The position numbers and the translations under genes are program-made. A stretch of 8,035 bases of DNA from Bacteroidales bacterium (GTDB taxonomy: Bacteria; Bacteroidota; Bacteroidia; Bacteroidales; UBA7960), in NCBI GenBank assembly GCA_007122745.1, contig SKTA01000096.1, positions 1 through 8,035 on the forward strand, written 5' to 3'. This document shows positions 1 to 7,123 of this stretch, one piece after another. How positions within the stretch are numbered: position 1 is the stretch's first letter; the number at the start of each line of letters is the position of its first letter. The notes below the pieces were generated by a model. It ran no database searches and had not been told where the DNA came from. It worked only from the letters and a program-made list of their open reading frames with translations.

Positions 1-944
1 GTCTGGCAAACGCACAGCTGGAACTGAATTACATGCAGCAGGAAAACACGGCCCTTGAGGTTCTCGACAGGTATCAGAACACCCGGCTGGGCCTTGAGCG
101 CAATATGTTTACCCTGGAAAGGCAGCTGGCAGACCTTGAGTATCGTCTCGACATTGCCCATAAAGATTATTTGCGCAAGAAGCATTTTTATGAGGAGGGT
201 GTGATCTCTGACGAAGAGTATGAAAATGCAGAAAGGGAATACCGTTTTGCACAACGAAACTTTGACATTGGATTACGCACCATGCGTCATGATTCACTTT
301 ATGTGTCCACCCAAATGCAACAGATCAATCAGTATATCAGTCGTGTTGAGGAAAACATTGACATGCTGCACGAAACCCTTGGCCAGCTGATCATCCGTTC
401 GCCCATCAGCGGCCGTTTGTCCTCCTTTAATGCAGAGCGCGGTGAAACGAAGGCTGCCGGAGAAAACCTGGGGCAGATCGATGTTCTTGACGGCTTCAAG
501 CTTCGTGCACGCATCGATGAACGCTATGTTAACCGCACTTACATAGGGCAGCCTGCCTCCTTTGAGTATGGCGGAGAAACATACCACTTGGAAATCAGCA
601 AAATATATAGCAATATAACCGGAGGTGCTTTTGAGGTAGACATGGAATTCAATGGTAATGAACCGGAAGGTATCCGTCGCGGACAAACCTTACAGCTTCG
701 TTTGCAGTTCAGCGGTGTAGCTGATGCGCTGATCATACCGCGCGGAGGCTTTTACCAGGCCACCGGAGGAAACTGGATCTATGTTCTTGATCCTTCCGGC
801 TCACAAGCAACAAGAAGGCCAATTCGGATCGGGCGCCAGAATATTCACCATTATGAAGTACTTGAAGGCCTGGAGCCCGGTGAGCAGGTGATCACCTCAT
901 CTTACGACAGCTATGGTGGCAGGGACCGGCTTATTTTCAGATAA
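1..944 (+). CDS. HlyD/MacA-family periplasmic adaptor of an ABC efflux system (5' partial)
   Basis: This is the membrane-fusion (adaptor) protein that would link the inner-membrane ABC transporter encoded downstream to an outer-membrane TolC-type channel. The frame is open to the left edge, so the true start, N-terminal membrane anchor and first lipoyl half lie outside; an internal ATG at 33 is not a likely start. Of 313 visible residues (first full codon at base 3), about 1-127 form a heptad-rich coiled-coil hairpin with its turn near 62-70 (FYEEGVISDEEY). The second lipoyl half follows (about 129-160, IIRSPISGRL then GENLGQI), then the beta-barrel (about 165-237) and a membrane-proximal domain (about 240-313) containing LEGLEPGEQVI. 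This order is the classic HlyD_D23/MacA layout. The ATPase starts 78 bases downstream on the same strand, which supports an export operon. The substrate is unknown. Confidence 0.93.
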   Translation, partial: LANAQLELNYMQQENTALEVLDRYQNTRLGLERNMFTLERQLADLEYRLDIAHKDYLRKKHFYEEGVISDEEYENAEREYRFAQRNFDIGLRTMRHDSLYVSTQMQQINQYISRVEENIDMLHETLGQLIIRSPISGRLSSFNAERGETKAAGENLGQIDVLDGFKLRARIDERYVNRTYIGQPASFEYGGETYHLEISKIYSNITGGAFEVDMEFNGNEPEGIRRGQTLQLRLQFSGVADALIIPRGGFYQATGGNWIYVLDPSGSQATRRPIRIGRQNIHHYEVLEGLEPGEQVITSSYDSYGGRDRLIFR

Positions 945-1022
945 CTTGATTTTTATGATCTTTGTAATAAAACACGACCATCAACAAAACAACAATAAAT
1001 ACTCATTATTAAATTTACAGCC

Positions 1023-1733
1023 ATGATTAAGACAAATGAATTAACCAAAGTTTTTCGCACCGAAGAGGTAGAAACCACAGCACTGAACAAGGTCTCCTTT
1101 GAGATCAGAGAAGGGGAGTTTGTTGCCATAATGGGCCCTTCAGGATGTGGAAAATCCACACTGCTCAACATAATGGGACTGCTTGACAACCCCAGCGGTG
1201 GTGAGTATAATTTCCTGGGGCAAGAGGTTTCAAGTTATTCCGAAAAGCAACGTGCCAATTTGCGCAAGCGCAACATCGGTTTTGTTTTTCAGAATTTTAA
1301 CCTGATTGACGAGCTGAGCGTTTTTGAAAACGTTGAACTGCCTTTGATTTATTTGGGATACAGTGCATCCGATCGCAAAAAACGGGTTGAAGAAGTATTG
1401 GAACAGATGCAGATCATGCATCGCAAAAACCATTTCCCCCTTCAGCTTTCGGGCGGACAGCAGCAGCGTGTAGCCGTTTGCCGGGCTGTAGTGGCCAAGC
1501 CCCATATTATCCTGGCGGATGAGCCTACAGGAAACCTGGATTCAACCCACGGTGACGAGGTGATGAACCTTCTGGAAACACTCAACAAGAATGGCACCAC
1601 CATCATCATGGTAACACACTCCCAGCGGGATGCTTCCTATGCGCAAAGGATCATCAGGCTGTTTGACGGCCAGATCGTTACAGAAGACAAAAGCACGGAG
1701 TTTGTTCTGGCAGCAGCTGCAGCAGCACACTAA
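1023..1733 (+). CDS. MacB/LolD-type ABC transporter ATP-binding protein
   Basis: This 236-residue cytoplasmic ATPase would power the two FtsX-type permeases encoded next. All nucleotide-binding motifs are intact: Walker A GPSGCGKST (38-46), Q-loop Gln90, signature LSGGQQQR (142-149), Walker B IILADEP (162-168) with catalytic Glu167, D-loop GNLDS (170-174) and switch His199. Spacing and length match the MacB/LolD/FtsE class of stand-alone ATPases that pair with FtsX-fold permeases. The ATG at 1023 is chosen because an in-frame stop lies just upstream (996-998) and the protein begins with the usual short MIKTNELTKVF lead. An odd feature is the C-terminal tail after FDGQIVTED: it ends in six alanines and a histidine (230-236), encoded by a GCA/GCT repeat. 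LolD itself is less likely, because the neighbours are an HlyD adaptor and long permeases rather than LolC/LolE. Confidence 0.95.
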   Translation: MIKTNELTKVFRTEEVETTALNKVSFEIREGEFVAIMGPSGCGKSTLLNIMGLLDNPSGGEYNFLGQEVSSYSEKQRANLRKRNIGFVFQNFNLIDELSVFENVELPLIYLGYSASDRKKRVEEVLEQMQIMHRKNHFPLQLSGGQQQRVAVCRAVVAKPHIILADEPTGNLDSTHGDEVMNLLETLNKNGTTIIMVTHSQRDASYAQRIIRLFDGQIVTEDKSTEFVLAAAAAAH

Positions 1734-1759
1734 TCAGCAATTGCCGAATCGCAACATCA

Positions 1760-1783
1760 TGCCTCCGGAAGCAACCGGAGGCA
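1760..1783 (+). repeat. Perfect 9-bp inverted repeat (hairpin) between ATPase and first permease
   Basis: The arm TGCCTCCGG (1760-1768) pairs fully with CCGGAGGCA (1775-1783) around the six-base loop AAGCAA. The repeat lies in the 78-base gap, 26 bases after the ATPase stop codon and 28 bases before the permease start. Only a three-T run follows (1786-1788), so it is not a strong intrinsic terminator. It could be a weak attenuator or an mRNA-stabilising hairpin protecting the upstream message. The pairing is seen directly; the function is inferred. Confidence 0.6.
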
Positions 1784-1811
1784 GCTTTATATTAGCTAAC
1801 AGAAAAATGCC

Positions 1812-4205
1812 ATGATCCGCCATTACCTGAAAACAAGCATCACACAGTTCAAGAGAAATGTCTCATTTTCATTTATAAACCTTTTTGGTCTGGCAACGGC
1901 CATGGCTGTATGTCTCATGATTTTTCTCTATGTTTTTAGAGAAATCGGCTTCGATCGCTTTCATGGGGATGCAAACGACATTTACAGGATCAGTTTTCGT
2001 CTCGACATGCAGGGTGATATCATGGAGGAATCTGTAACAAGTCACGCCATGGGACCCGACATCCTGCATGAGTTTCCGGAAGTGCTGGAGATGACCCGCA
2101 TATCCCACTGGTATGAGCCTGTTACAGTATGGATGGAGGATGACCGCCACAGGAACGTTACATATGGTTTGTATGCGGAAAGCTCCTTTTTTGGTATTTT
2201 TTCTTTCAACCTGCTTCGTGGAAACCCGCAAACAGCCCTGGAAGAACCCTTTTCGATCGTGTTGGCTGAAACACTTGCCAATGAGCTTTTCCCCGAAAGC
2301 GACCCAATGGGAGAAGTGCTGCGCCTGGGCAGCCGGCAGCAACCCTACAGGGTGACAGGTATCGTTGAAGACTGCCCGACCAACAGTCACATCCGGTACA
2401 ACCTTCTCAGGTCTTACCCCAGCCTGCTGGAAACTTCGGGCGCTAATTTTTACGAATGGGATGCCAACATTAACGCCATGACCTACGTAAAGGTGGCTCC
2501 CGGCTCAGACATGGCCCTTCTGAAAAGGAAAACCAATGAGATGACTGACGAAAAGGTCAACTACAAATTTGAAGGGATGGGGGTAAACCTGGCGCTTGAC
2601 TATTTTCCCATTACCGACATCCGGTTACGAAGCCCTTTCAGCGGAGAGATGGTGGAAGCGGGGACACTTTCAAAGGTATGGATTCTATCGATGGTGGCAT
2701 TGTTTGTGCTGTTCATCGCTGGTTTTAACTATGTGAACCTTACCATTGCCAAGTCAGGCAAAAGGGCCAAAGAGGTTGGATTGCGCAAGGTAATGGGAGC
2801 AAACAAGGCAGGACTGGCCCGCCAGTTTTACACCGAAACACTTCTGACCACAGGAATAAGTTTCATTGCCGGATTGCTGTTGGTTGAAGTCAGCCTGCCG
2901 ATTTTCAACCAGATTCTGGATACCCGGTTAAGCCTGGCAGACACCCCCTGGTGGTCATGGATCCTCCTACTTGCATTGTTTATTGGCGTGTTCGGAATGC
3001 TTGCCGGCCTCTACCCTGCCTGGTACATGGCTTCATTTCAGCCGGTGAAGATCCTTAAAGGGGAGTTCTGGAGCAAACCCGGCAGGTTTCAACCCAGGAA
3101 CCTCCTTCTGATCATTCAGTTCACGGTGTCAATGGCCCTGGTCGCCTGCACCCTTGTCGTAATGCTCCAAACCCGATATTTGCATAACAAGGACCTCGGT
3201 TTCAAAAGTCAGGGGATTGTTGTGGTTGAAACTGACAATCAAGAAGATGCAAACCTGTTGATGAACGCGCTGGTAGCTTATCCCTGGGTGGAGGCACAAA
3301 GCATCGGCTCCGACTTTCCCGGGGGGCGTCAATACATGGAGGGGGTTGAGGTTGAGGAAATGGATATCGGTTTAATGACCCATCGGCTATGGGTTGACCC
3401 CAGTTACAAGGCTGCACTCCAACTAAAGGTGGTTGAGGGAGAATGGTTCTCGGGCGACGGCGAGTTCGAAACACAATATGTCGTTGTGAATGAAGCATTC
3501 ATTCGCCGAGCCACCTGGGATAACCCGATTGGGAAAACGATTACGCGTGCTGGTGTTGAATACCGTGTTAAGGGTGTATTGGCAGATTTCCACTTTGCCT
3601 CGCTACATCATGAAGTTGAACCGATGATGATCAACACCCTGATGGCACGACCCAGCTATCTGGAGCGGCCATTCTGGGTGGTCAGCAACTACACGGACAA
3701 CCCTGAAAGTGAAGTTGTTTTAACACTTGGAAACATCTGGCAAGAGCTTTTCCCTGCAAAACCCTTAAACTATCACTTTTTGTCTGAACACCTTGAAAAG
3801 CAGTATGCAAACGAACGCAGCTTCGGAAAGCTTTTTATGTCATTTACCCTTCTGGCTATCATCATTGCCATGCTGGGTGTTTTGGGTTTGTCTTCATATA
3901 CGGCACAGCAAAAACAGAAGGAAACCGGGATCCGTAAGGTGCTCGGGGCTTCCGTCATTTCTGTTTTATTCAGGATGTCTGTGTCATTTTCTAAGTGGGT
4001 ACTAATTGCAGCTCTCATCGCGCTCCCGCTTGCCTACCTTTACATGGACAGATGGCTCGCAGGGTTTGCTTATGCCATTGACTTCCCTGTATGGACGCTC
4101 TTTGCCGCCCTCGGTGGCATGTTGCTACTGGCAATGGGCATTGTTTTGATACAGTCCTACCGCACAGCAAGCATTAACCCGGTAAGGTCTTTAGTTTACG
4201 AATAA
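1812..4205 (+). CDS. FtsX/MacB-type ABC transporter permease, double-length (permease 1)
   Basis: This 797-residue inner-membrane protein is the first of two transmembrane subunits of the export system. Eight membrane segments are apparent by hydrophobicity: about 20-43, 288-312, 342-365, 382-405, 431-451, 672-695, 727-745 and 760-783. Two large periplasmic MacB_PCD-like domains lie at about 44-287 and 452-671. Each half carries the FtsX cytoplasmic motif after its second segment: KRAKEVGLRKVMGA (317-330) and QKETGIRKVLGAS (702-714). The PCD halves also repeat a motif: YRVTGIVED (179-187) against YRVKGVLAD (584-592). The protein is thus an internal tandem duplication of the four-segment MacB membrane unit without a fused ATPase. 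The ATG at 1812 is the first start after an in-frame stop at 1797-1799. No clear ribosome binding site is visible. It reaches to 22 bases before permease 2. The substrate is unknown. Confidence 0.93.
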   Translation: MIRHYLKTSITQFKRNVSFSFINLFGLATAMAVCLMIFLYVFREIGFDRFHGDANDIYRISFRLDMQGDIMEESVTSHAMGPDILHEFPEVLEMTRISHWYEPVTVWMEDDRHRNVTYGLYAESSFFGIFSFNLLRGNPQTALEEPFSIVLAETLANELFPESDPMGEVLRLGSRQQPYRVTGIVEDCPTNSHIRYNLLRSYPSLLETSGANFYEWDANINAMTYVKVAPGSDMALLKRKTNEMTDEKVNYKFEGMGVNLALDYFPITDIRLRSPFSGEMVEAGTLSKVWILSMVALFVLFIAGFNYVNLTIAKSGKRAKEVGLRKVMGANKAGLARQFYTETLLTTGISFIAGLLLVEVSLPIFNQILDTRLSLADTPWWSWILLLALFIGVFGMLAGLYPAWYMASFQPVKILKGEFWSKPGRFQPRNLLLIIQFTVSMALVACTLVVMLQTRYLHNKDLGFKSQGIVVVETDNQEDANLLMNALVAYPWVEAQSIGSDFPGGRQYMEGVEVEEMDIGLMTHRLWVDPSYKAALQLKVVEGEWFSGDGEFETQYVVVNEAFIRRATWDNPIGKTITRAGVEYRVKGVLADFHFASLHHEVEPMMINTLMARPSYLERPFWVVSNYTDNPESEVVLTLGNIWQELFPAKPLNYHFLSEHLEKQYANERSFGKLFMSFTLLAIIIAMLGVLGLSSYTAQQKQKETGIRKVLGASVISVLFRMSVSFSKWVLIAALIALPLAYLYMDRWLAGFAYAIDFPVWTLFAALGGMLLLAMGIVLIQSYRTASINPVRSLVYE

Positions 4206-4227
4206 ACCAATAAACTTCGAAACCGTT

Positions 4228-6606
4228 ATGTTACATCATTATCTGAAAGGGATTATTCGTCACATCAGAAATCAACGAGCAACCTATACCATAAATATTC
4301 TCGGACTTTCACTGGGTGTAGGAATTGTTTTATTCATATGGGCATTCATTCTTTACGAACTGAGTTATGACAAGTTTTTTTCAGACCACGACAGGATATA
4401 CCGGGTCCAGACAATGGCAGTATTGGGGCAGGGTGAACCCATCAAGGTCCCAACCGCAATCTACCCACTTGCCGAAGAGGCCCTGAGAGATTTTCCCGAA
4501 GTTGAAAATTTTGTTCGCATGACGACCTACTTCCTTCATCCACAGGTCACCGTCGACGAACGATCTGTTTTTCTATCTGATCTGTTTTTTGCTGATACCA
4601 CCTTTTTTTCAATCTTTTCCTATCAGTTTCTGGCAGGTGATCCGGAGCGGGCATTGTCAGACAACAACACACTGGTGCTTTCCCTGTCTACAGCAAGTCA
4701 ATTGTTTGATAACCCTTTTGAAGGCTTATATCAAATGGTGGAACTTGAAGGGGAAAACTTTCAGGTCACTGGAATTGTTGAAGACCCTCCTGACAACAGC
4801 CATATTACTTTCAGTGCCATTGCCAACATCTACCAGGTACCTTCACAGGTAAAAGATACCGGCACCAATTTTTATACCTATTTGAAACTTTATCAGGGTG
4901 CTGACACAAAGCTCCTTGAAGAGAAACTAAATAGCCTGGGAGCAGACCTGATAGCCGCCAACCCGGCTTATGACGGCATAACCCTTTCACTGGTCCATTC
5001 TCTCATGCGCATGACCGACATACACCTTCACTCCAACCTGATCTGGGAAATCAAAGAAAACGGAAGCTATAGAAACCTCAGGCTATTTGGAATTTTATCC
5101 GTTTTTATCATTCTGGTGGCGATCATCAATTATGTAAACCTTGCAACGGCAAAAAGCATGCTTCGGGCCAGGGAGATCGGAGTGCGAAAGGTTGCAGGTG
5201 CCAGTCGGGTTAAGCTAATCCAACAGCTGATAATGGAATCATTGGTTATTACCGCAGTTTGTTTTTTGATCGCTTTTCTTGTGGCAGAACTTTTATCTGC
5301 CCTATTTTCTCAACACGCCGGGGTTCCGGGAAACATCAGCATATTACTTTCTCCCCAGGGCATTTTTACCGTTTTATCGGTTTTTGTAATTACAGCCATC
5401 CTTTCCGGATTGTATCCGGCTTTCTACCTCTCCTCTTTTGACGCTGTTAAGATCCTTAAGGGGGAAACAGTGAAGGGGACAAAAGGGAAATGGTTCCGCC
5501 GGGTGCTGGTAACATTTCAGTTCACAATTACACTCTTTGTAATCAGCAGTTTGTGGGTGGTGAGCCGTCAAACAAACTACATGATGAAACAAAATCCCGG
5601 TTTTGACAGGGAGAATGTGCTTGTGGTCAGAAATCTGTCATCAACATTGGCACAATCATTTCCGGCGTTAAAAAGTGAGCTGTCCGCACTTTCTGCCGTC
5701 AGAGGGGTTTCCGGCACCACTTTTCTGTTTGGAGGCCATAACCGGGTTGACCTTGTTGCAGAGGTTGGTGTTGCGAAGGAAACCGGTGTTACCTCCGACA
5801 TTATTTATGTCGATCAGGATTTTTTCGATGTCATGGGGATCAAACTTGCAGAAGGGAGGTTTTTCCATCCCGATTCTGAGATGGATCTGCACAGTGCATT
5901 TATTTTAAATCAACGGGCGGTGCGTGCCTTGGGGTTCGAAGAACCGATCCATAAGGAGCTGGATCTTTTTGGCATAACCGGACCCCTGGCAGGTATTGTT
6001 GAAAACTTTCACTTCAAGTCGCTACACAATGAAATTGGCCCTTTGGCAATCATCAATGCACGTTCCGGTTTTCCGCATGTGTATCTCAAGGTTGCACCAG
6101 GAGATGCTCTGTCTTTGCAGCAGGCCATATCAGAAATACTGCAAGGTTTTGATCCGGTTTATATTCCGGACATGATGTTTCTTGACGAGGGGATCAGGCA
6201 TGAGTATAACCAGGAAAGACAATCTGCTCAGCTTCTGACTGCCGGAGCACTATTGGCACTGTTTATATCCTTGCTTGGAGTATACGGACTGGCCGCTTTT
6301 GCTGCGGAACGCCGCACCAAGGAGATCGGCATCAGAATTGTACTGGGAGCATCTGTAAACCGGCTGATGTGGTTGTTTAACAGGGAGTCGGTGATTCTTT
6401 CTGCAATAGCCTTTGTTTTCGCCTTCCCGCTCACATGGTTCATCATGGAGCGTTGGCTTAACAACTTTGCTTATCGCATAAACATAAATCCGTTATGGAT
6501 TCTCGTTTCCGGTCTGATTGTACTTCTGATAAGTTCCCTGATCATCAGCATTCAAACCTGGACAACCTCCCGGTCAAACCCCGTAAATGCGCTGCGTTCT
6601 GAATAG
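4228..6606 (+). CDS. FtsX/MacB-type ABC transporter permease, double-length (permease 2)
   Basis: This 792-residue inner-membrane protein is a diverged paralogue of the preceding gene and the likely last gene of the operon. The layout is the same: a first membrane segment at about 21-44, PCD-like periplasmic domain to about 283, segments near 285-306, 333-360, 376-402 and 427-446, a second PCD-like domain to about 665, and segments near 668-692, 720-740 and 755-776. FtsX motifs are RAREIGVRKVAGAS (313-326) and RRTKEIGIRIVLGAS (695-709); the second has Ile704 where Lys is usual. TGIVEDPPDNSHI (181-193) and IVENFHFKSLHNE (590-602) match the equivalent regions of permease 1, and both proteins end in a SxNPV motif (SRSNPVNALRSE here). 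The 22-base gap indicates co-transcription. It may form a heterodimer with permease 1 or a separate transporter sharing the ATPase; the sequence does not decide. Confidence 0.93.
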   Translation: MLHHYLKGIIRHIRNQRATYTINILGLSLGVGIVLFIWAFILYELSYDKFFSDHDRIYRVQTMAVLGQGEPIKVPTAIYPLAEEALRDFPEVENFVRMTTYFLHPQVTVDERSVFLSDLFFADTTFFSIFSYQFLAGDPERALSDNNTLVLSLSTASQLFDNPFEGLYQMVELEGENFQVTGIVEDPPDNSHITFSAIANIYQVPSQVKDTGTNFYTYLKLYQGADTKLLEEKLNSLGADLIAANPAYDGITLSLVHSLMRMTDIHLHSNLIWEIKENGSYRNLRLFGILSVFIILVAIINYVNLATAKSMLRAREIGVRKVAGASRVKLIQQLIMESLVITAVCFLIAFLVAELLSALFSQHAGVPGNISILLSPQGIFTVLSVFVITAILSGLYPAFYLSSFDAVKILKGETVKGTKGKWFRRVLVTFQFTITLFVISSLWVVSRQTNYMMKQNPGFDRENVLVVRNLSSTLAQSFPALKSELSALSAVRGVSGTTFLFGGHNRVDLVAEVGVAKETGVTSDIIYVDQDFFDVMGIKLAEGRFFHPDSEMDLHSAFILNQRAVRALGFEEPIHKELDLFGITGPLAGIVENFHFKSLHNEIGPLAIINARSGFPHVYLKVAPGDALSLQQAISEILQGFDPVYIPDMMFLDEGIRHEYNQERQSAQLLTAGALLALFISLLGVYGLAAFAAERRTKEIGIRIVLGASVNRLMWLFNRESVILSAIAFVFAFPLTWFIMERWLNNFAYRININPLWILVSGLIVLLISSLIISIQTWTTSRSNPVNALRSE

Positions 6607-6652
6607 CAGCCCTGGTATAACCTAAAGCAACAAACGGCTTACACGAAGACCT

Positions 6653-7090
6653 TTATTCTTCAATAATGGTAATCTTTTCTATCTTATCGCCCTGGTGGAT
6701 TTGGTCTATCACCTCCAAACCTTCAACCACACGTCCGAAACAGGTATGCTGACGGTCGAGATGTGCGGTATTGTCCCTGCTGTGACAAATAAAGAACTGT
6801 GATCCTCCGGTGTTGCGACCGGCATGTGCCATTGACAGGACGCCTCTGTCGTGATACTGGTTATCGCCTTCAAGTTCACAATCTATGGTATATCCGGGGC
6901 CTCCCATTCCTGTTCCGTGCGGACAACCCCCTTGAATCACAAAGTCGGGGATCACCCTGTGAAATATTAAACCATCATAAAAACCTTTTCGGGAGAGGTC
7001 AGCAAAGTTTTTAACCGTTCCCGGGGCATCCTTTTCATAAAAGTGCACCAGCATCTTACCTTTTTCCGTATTAATTTCAGCTTTCAGCAT
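6653..7090 (-). CDS. Cyclophilin-type peptidylprolyl cis-trans isomerase
   Basis: This 145-residue, single-domain cyclophilin would catalyse cis-trans isomerisation of Xaa-Pro bonds during protein folding. The core motif FHRVIPDFVIQGG (43-55) supplies the catalytic Arg45 with Phe50 and Gln53. MAHAGRNTGGSQFFI (87-101) supplies the substrate-pocket Gln98 and Phe100, and HLDRQHTCFG (110-119) contains His115. The position equivalent to cyclophilin A Trp121 is His110; bacterial members often lack this Trp, which predicts weak cyclosporin binding. There is no signal peptide, so it should be cytoplasmic. Four cysteines are present (56, 71, 102, 117), with 102 matching cyclophilin A Cys115. It lies 33 bases downstream of the lipoprotein gene on the same strand and may be the last gene of a leuS transcript. 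The ATG at 7090 fits the usual family start. Confidence 0.95.
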   Translation of the reverse strand: MLKAEINTEKGKMLVHFYEKDAPGTVKNFADLSRKGFYDGLIFHRVIPDFVIQGGCPHGTGMGGPGYTIDCELEGDNQYHDRGVLSMAHAGRNTGGSQFFICHSRDNTAHLDRQHTCFGRVVEGLEVIDQIHQGDKIEKITIIEE

Positions 7091-7123
7091 TTGCGTATTG
7101 TTTAGAAAATATCTTATTAAACC

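Noticed and set aside
294..686. 130-residue open frame on the minus strand inside the adaptor gene
   Set aside because: It lies wholly opposite a well-supported coding region and its translation shows no recognisable domain; it is a shadow frame.
945..1022. Possible Bacteroidota promoter between adaptor and ATPase (GATCTTTG at 957-964 resembles the -7 box TAnnTTTG)
   Set aside because: The first base of the box mismatches, and no clear TTTG is present at the -33 position (only a TTTTC run near 934-938). The stretch is simply AT-rich, so it was not listed as a promoter.
1023..1733. Assignment of the ATPase as LolD of the lipoprotein-release system
   Set aside because: The motifs cannot separate LolD from MacB-type ATPases, and the neighbours (HlyD adaptor, two double-length permeases) point to efflux rather than LolCE.
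1869..2390. 173-residue open frame on the minus strand inside permease 1
   Set aside because: It is antisense to conserved FtsX-permease sequence, with a composition typical of shadow frames and no motif.
6645..6661. GAAGA/TCTTC inverted repeat at the convergent junction as a bidirectional terminator
   Set aside because: The stem is five base pairs, weak, overlaps the last codons of the cyclophilin gene and has no T run on either side.
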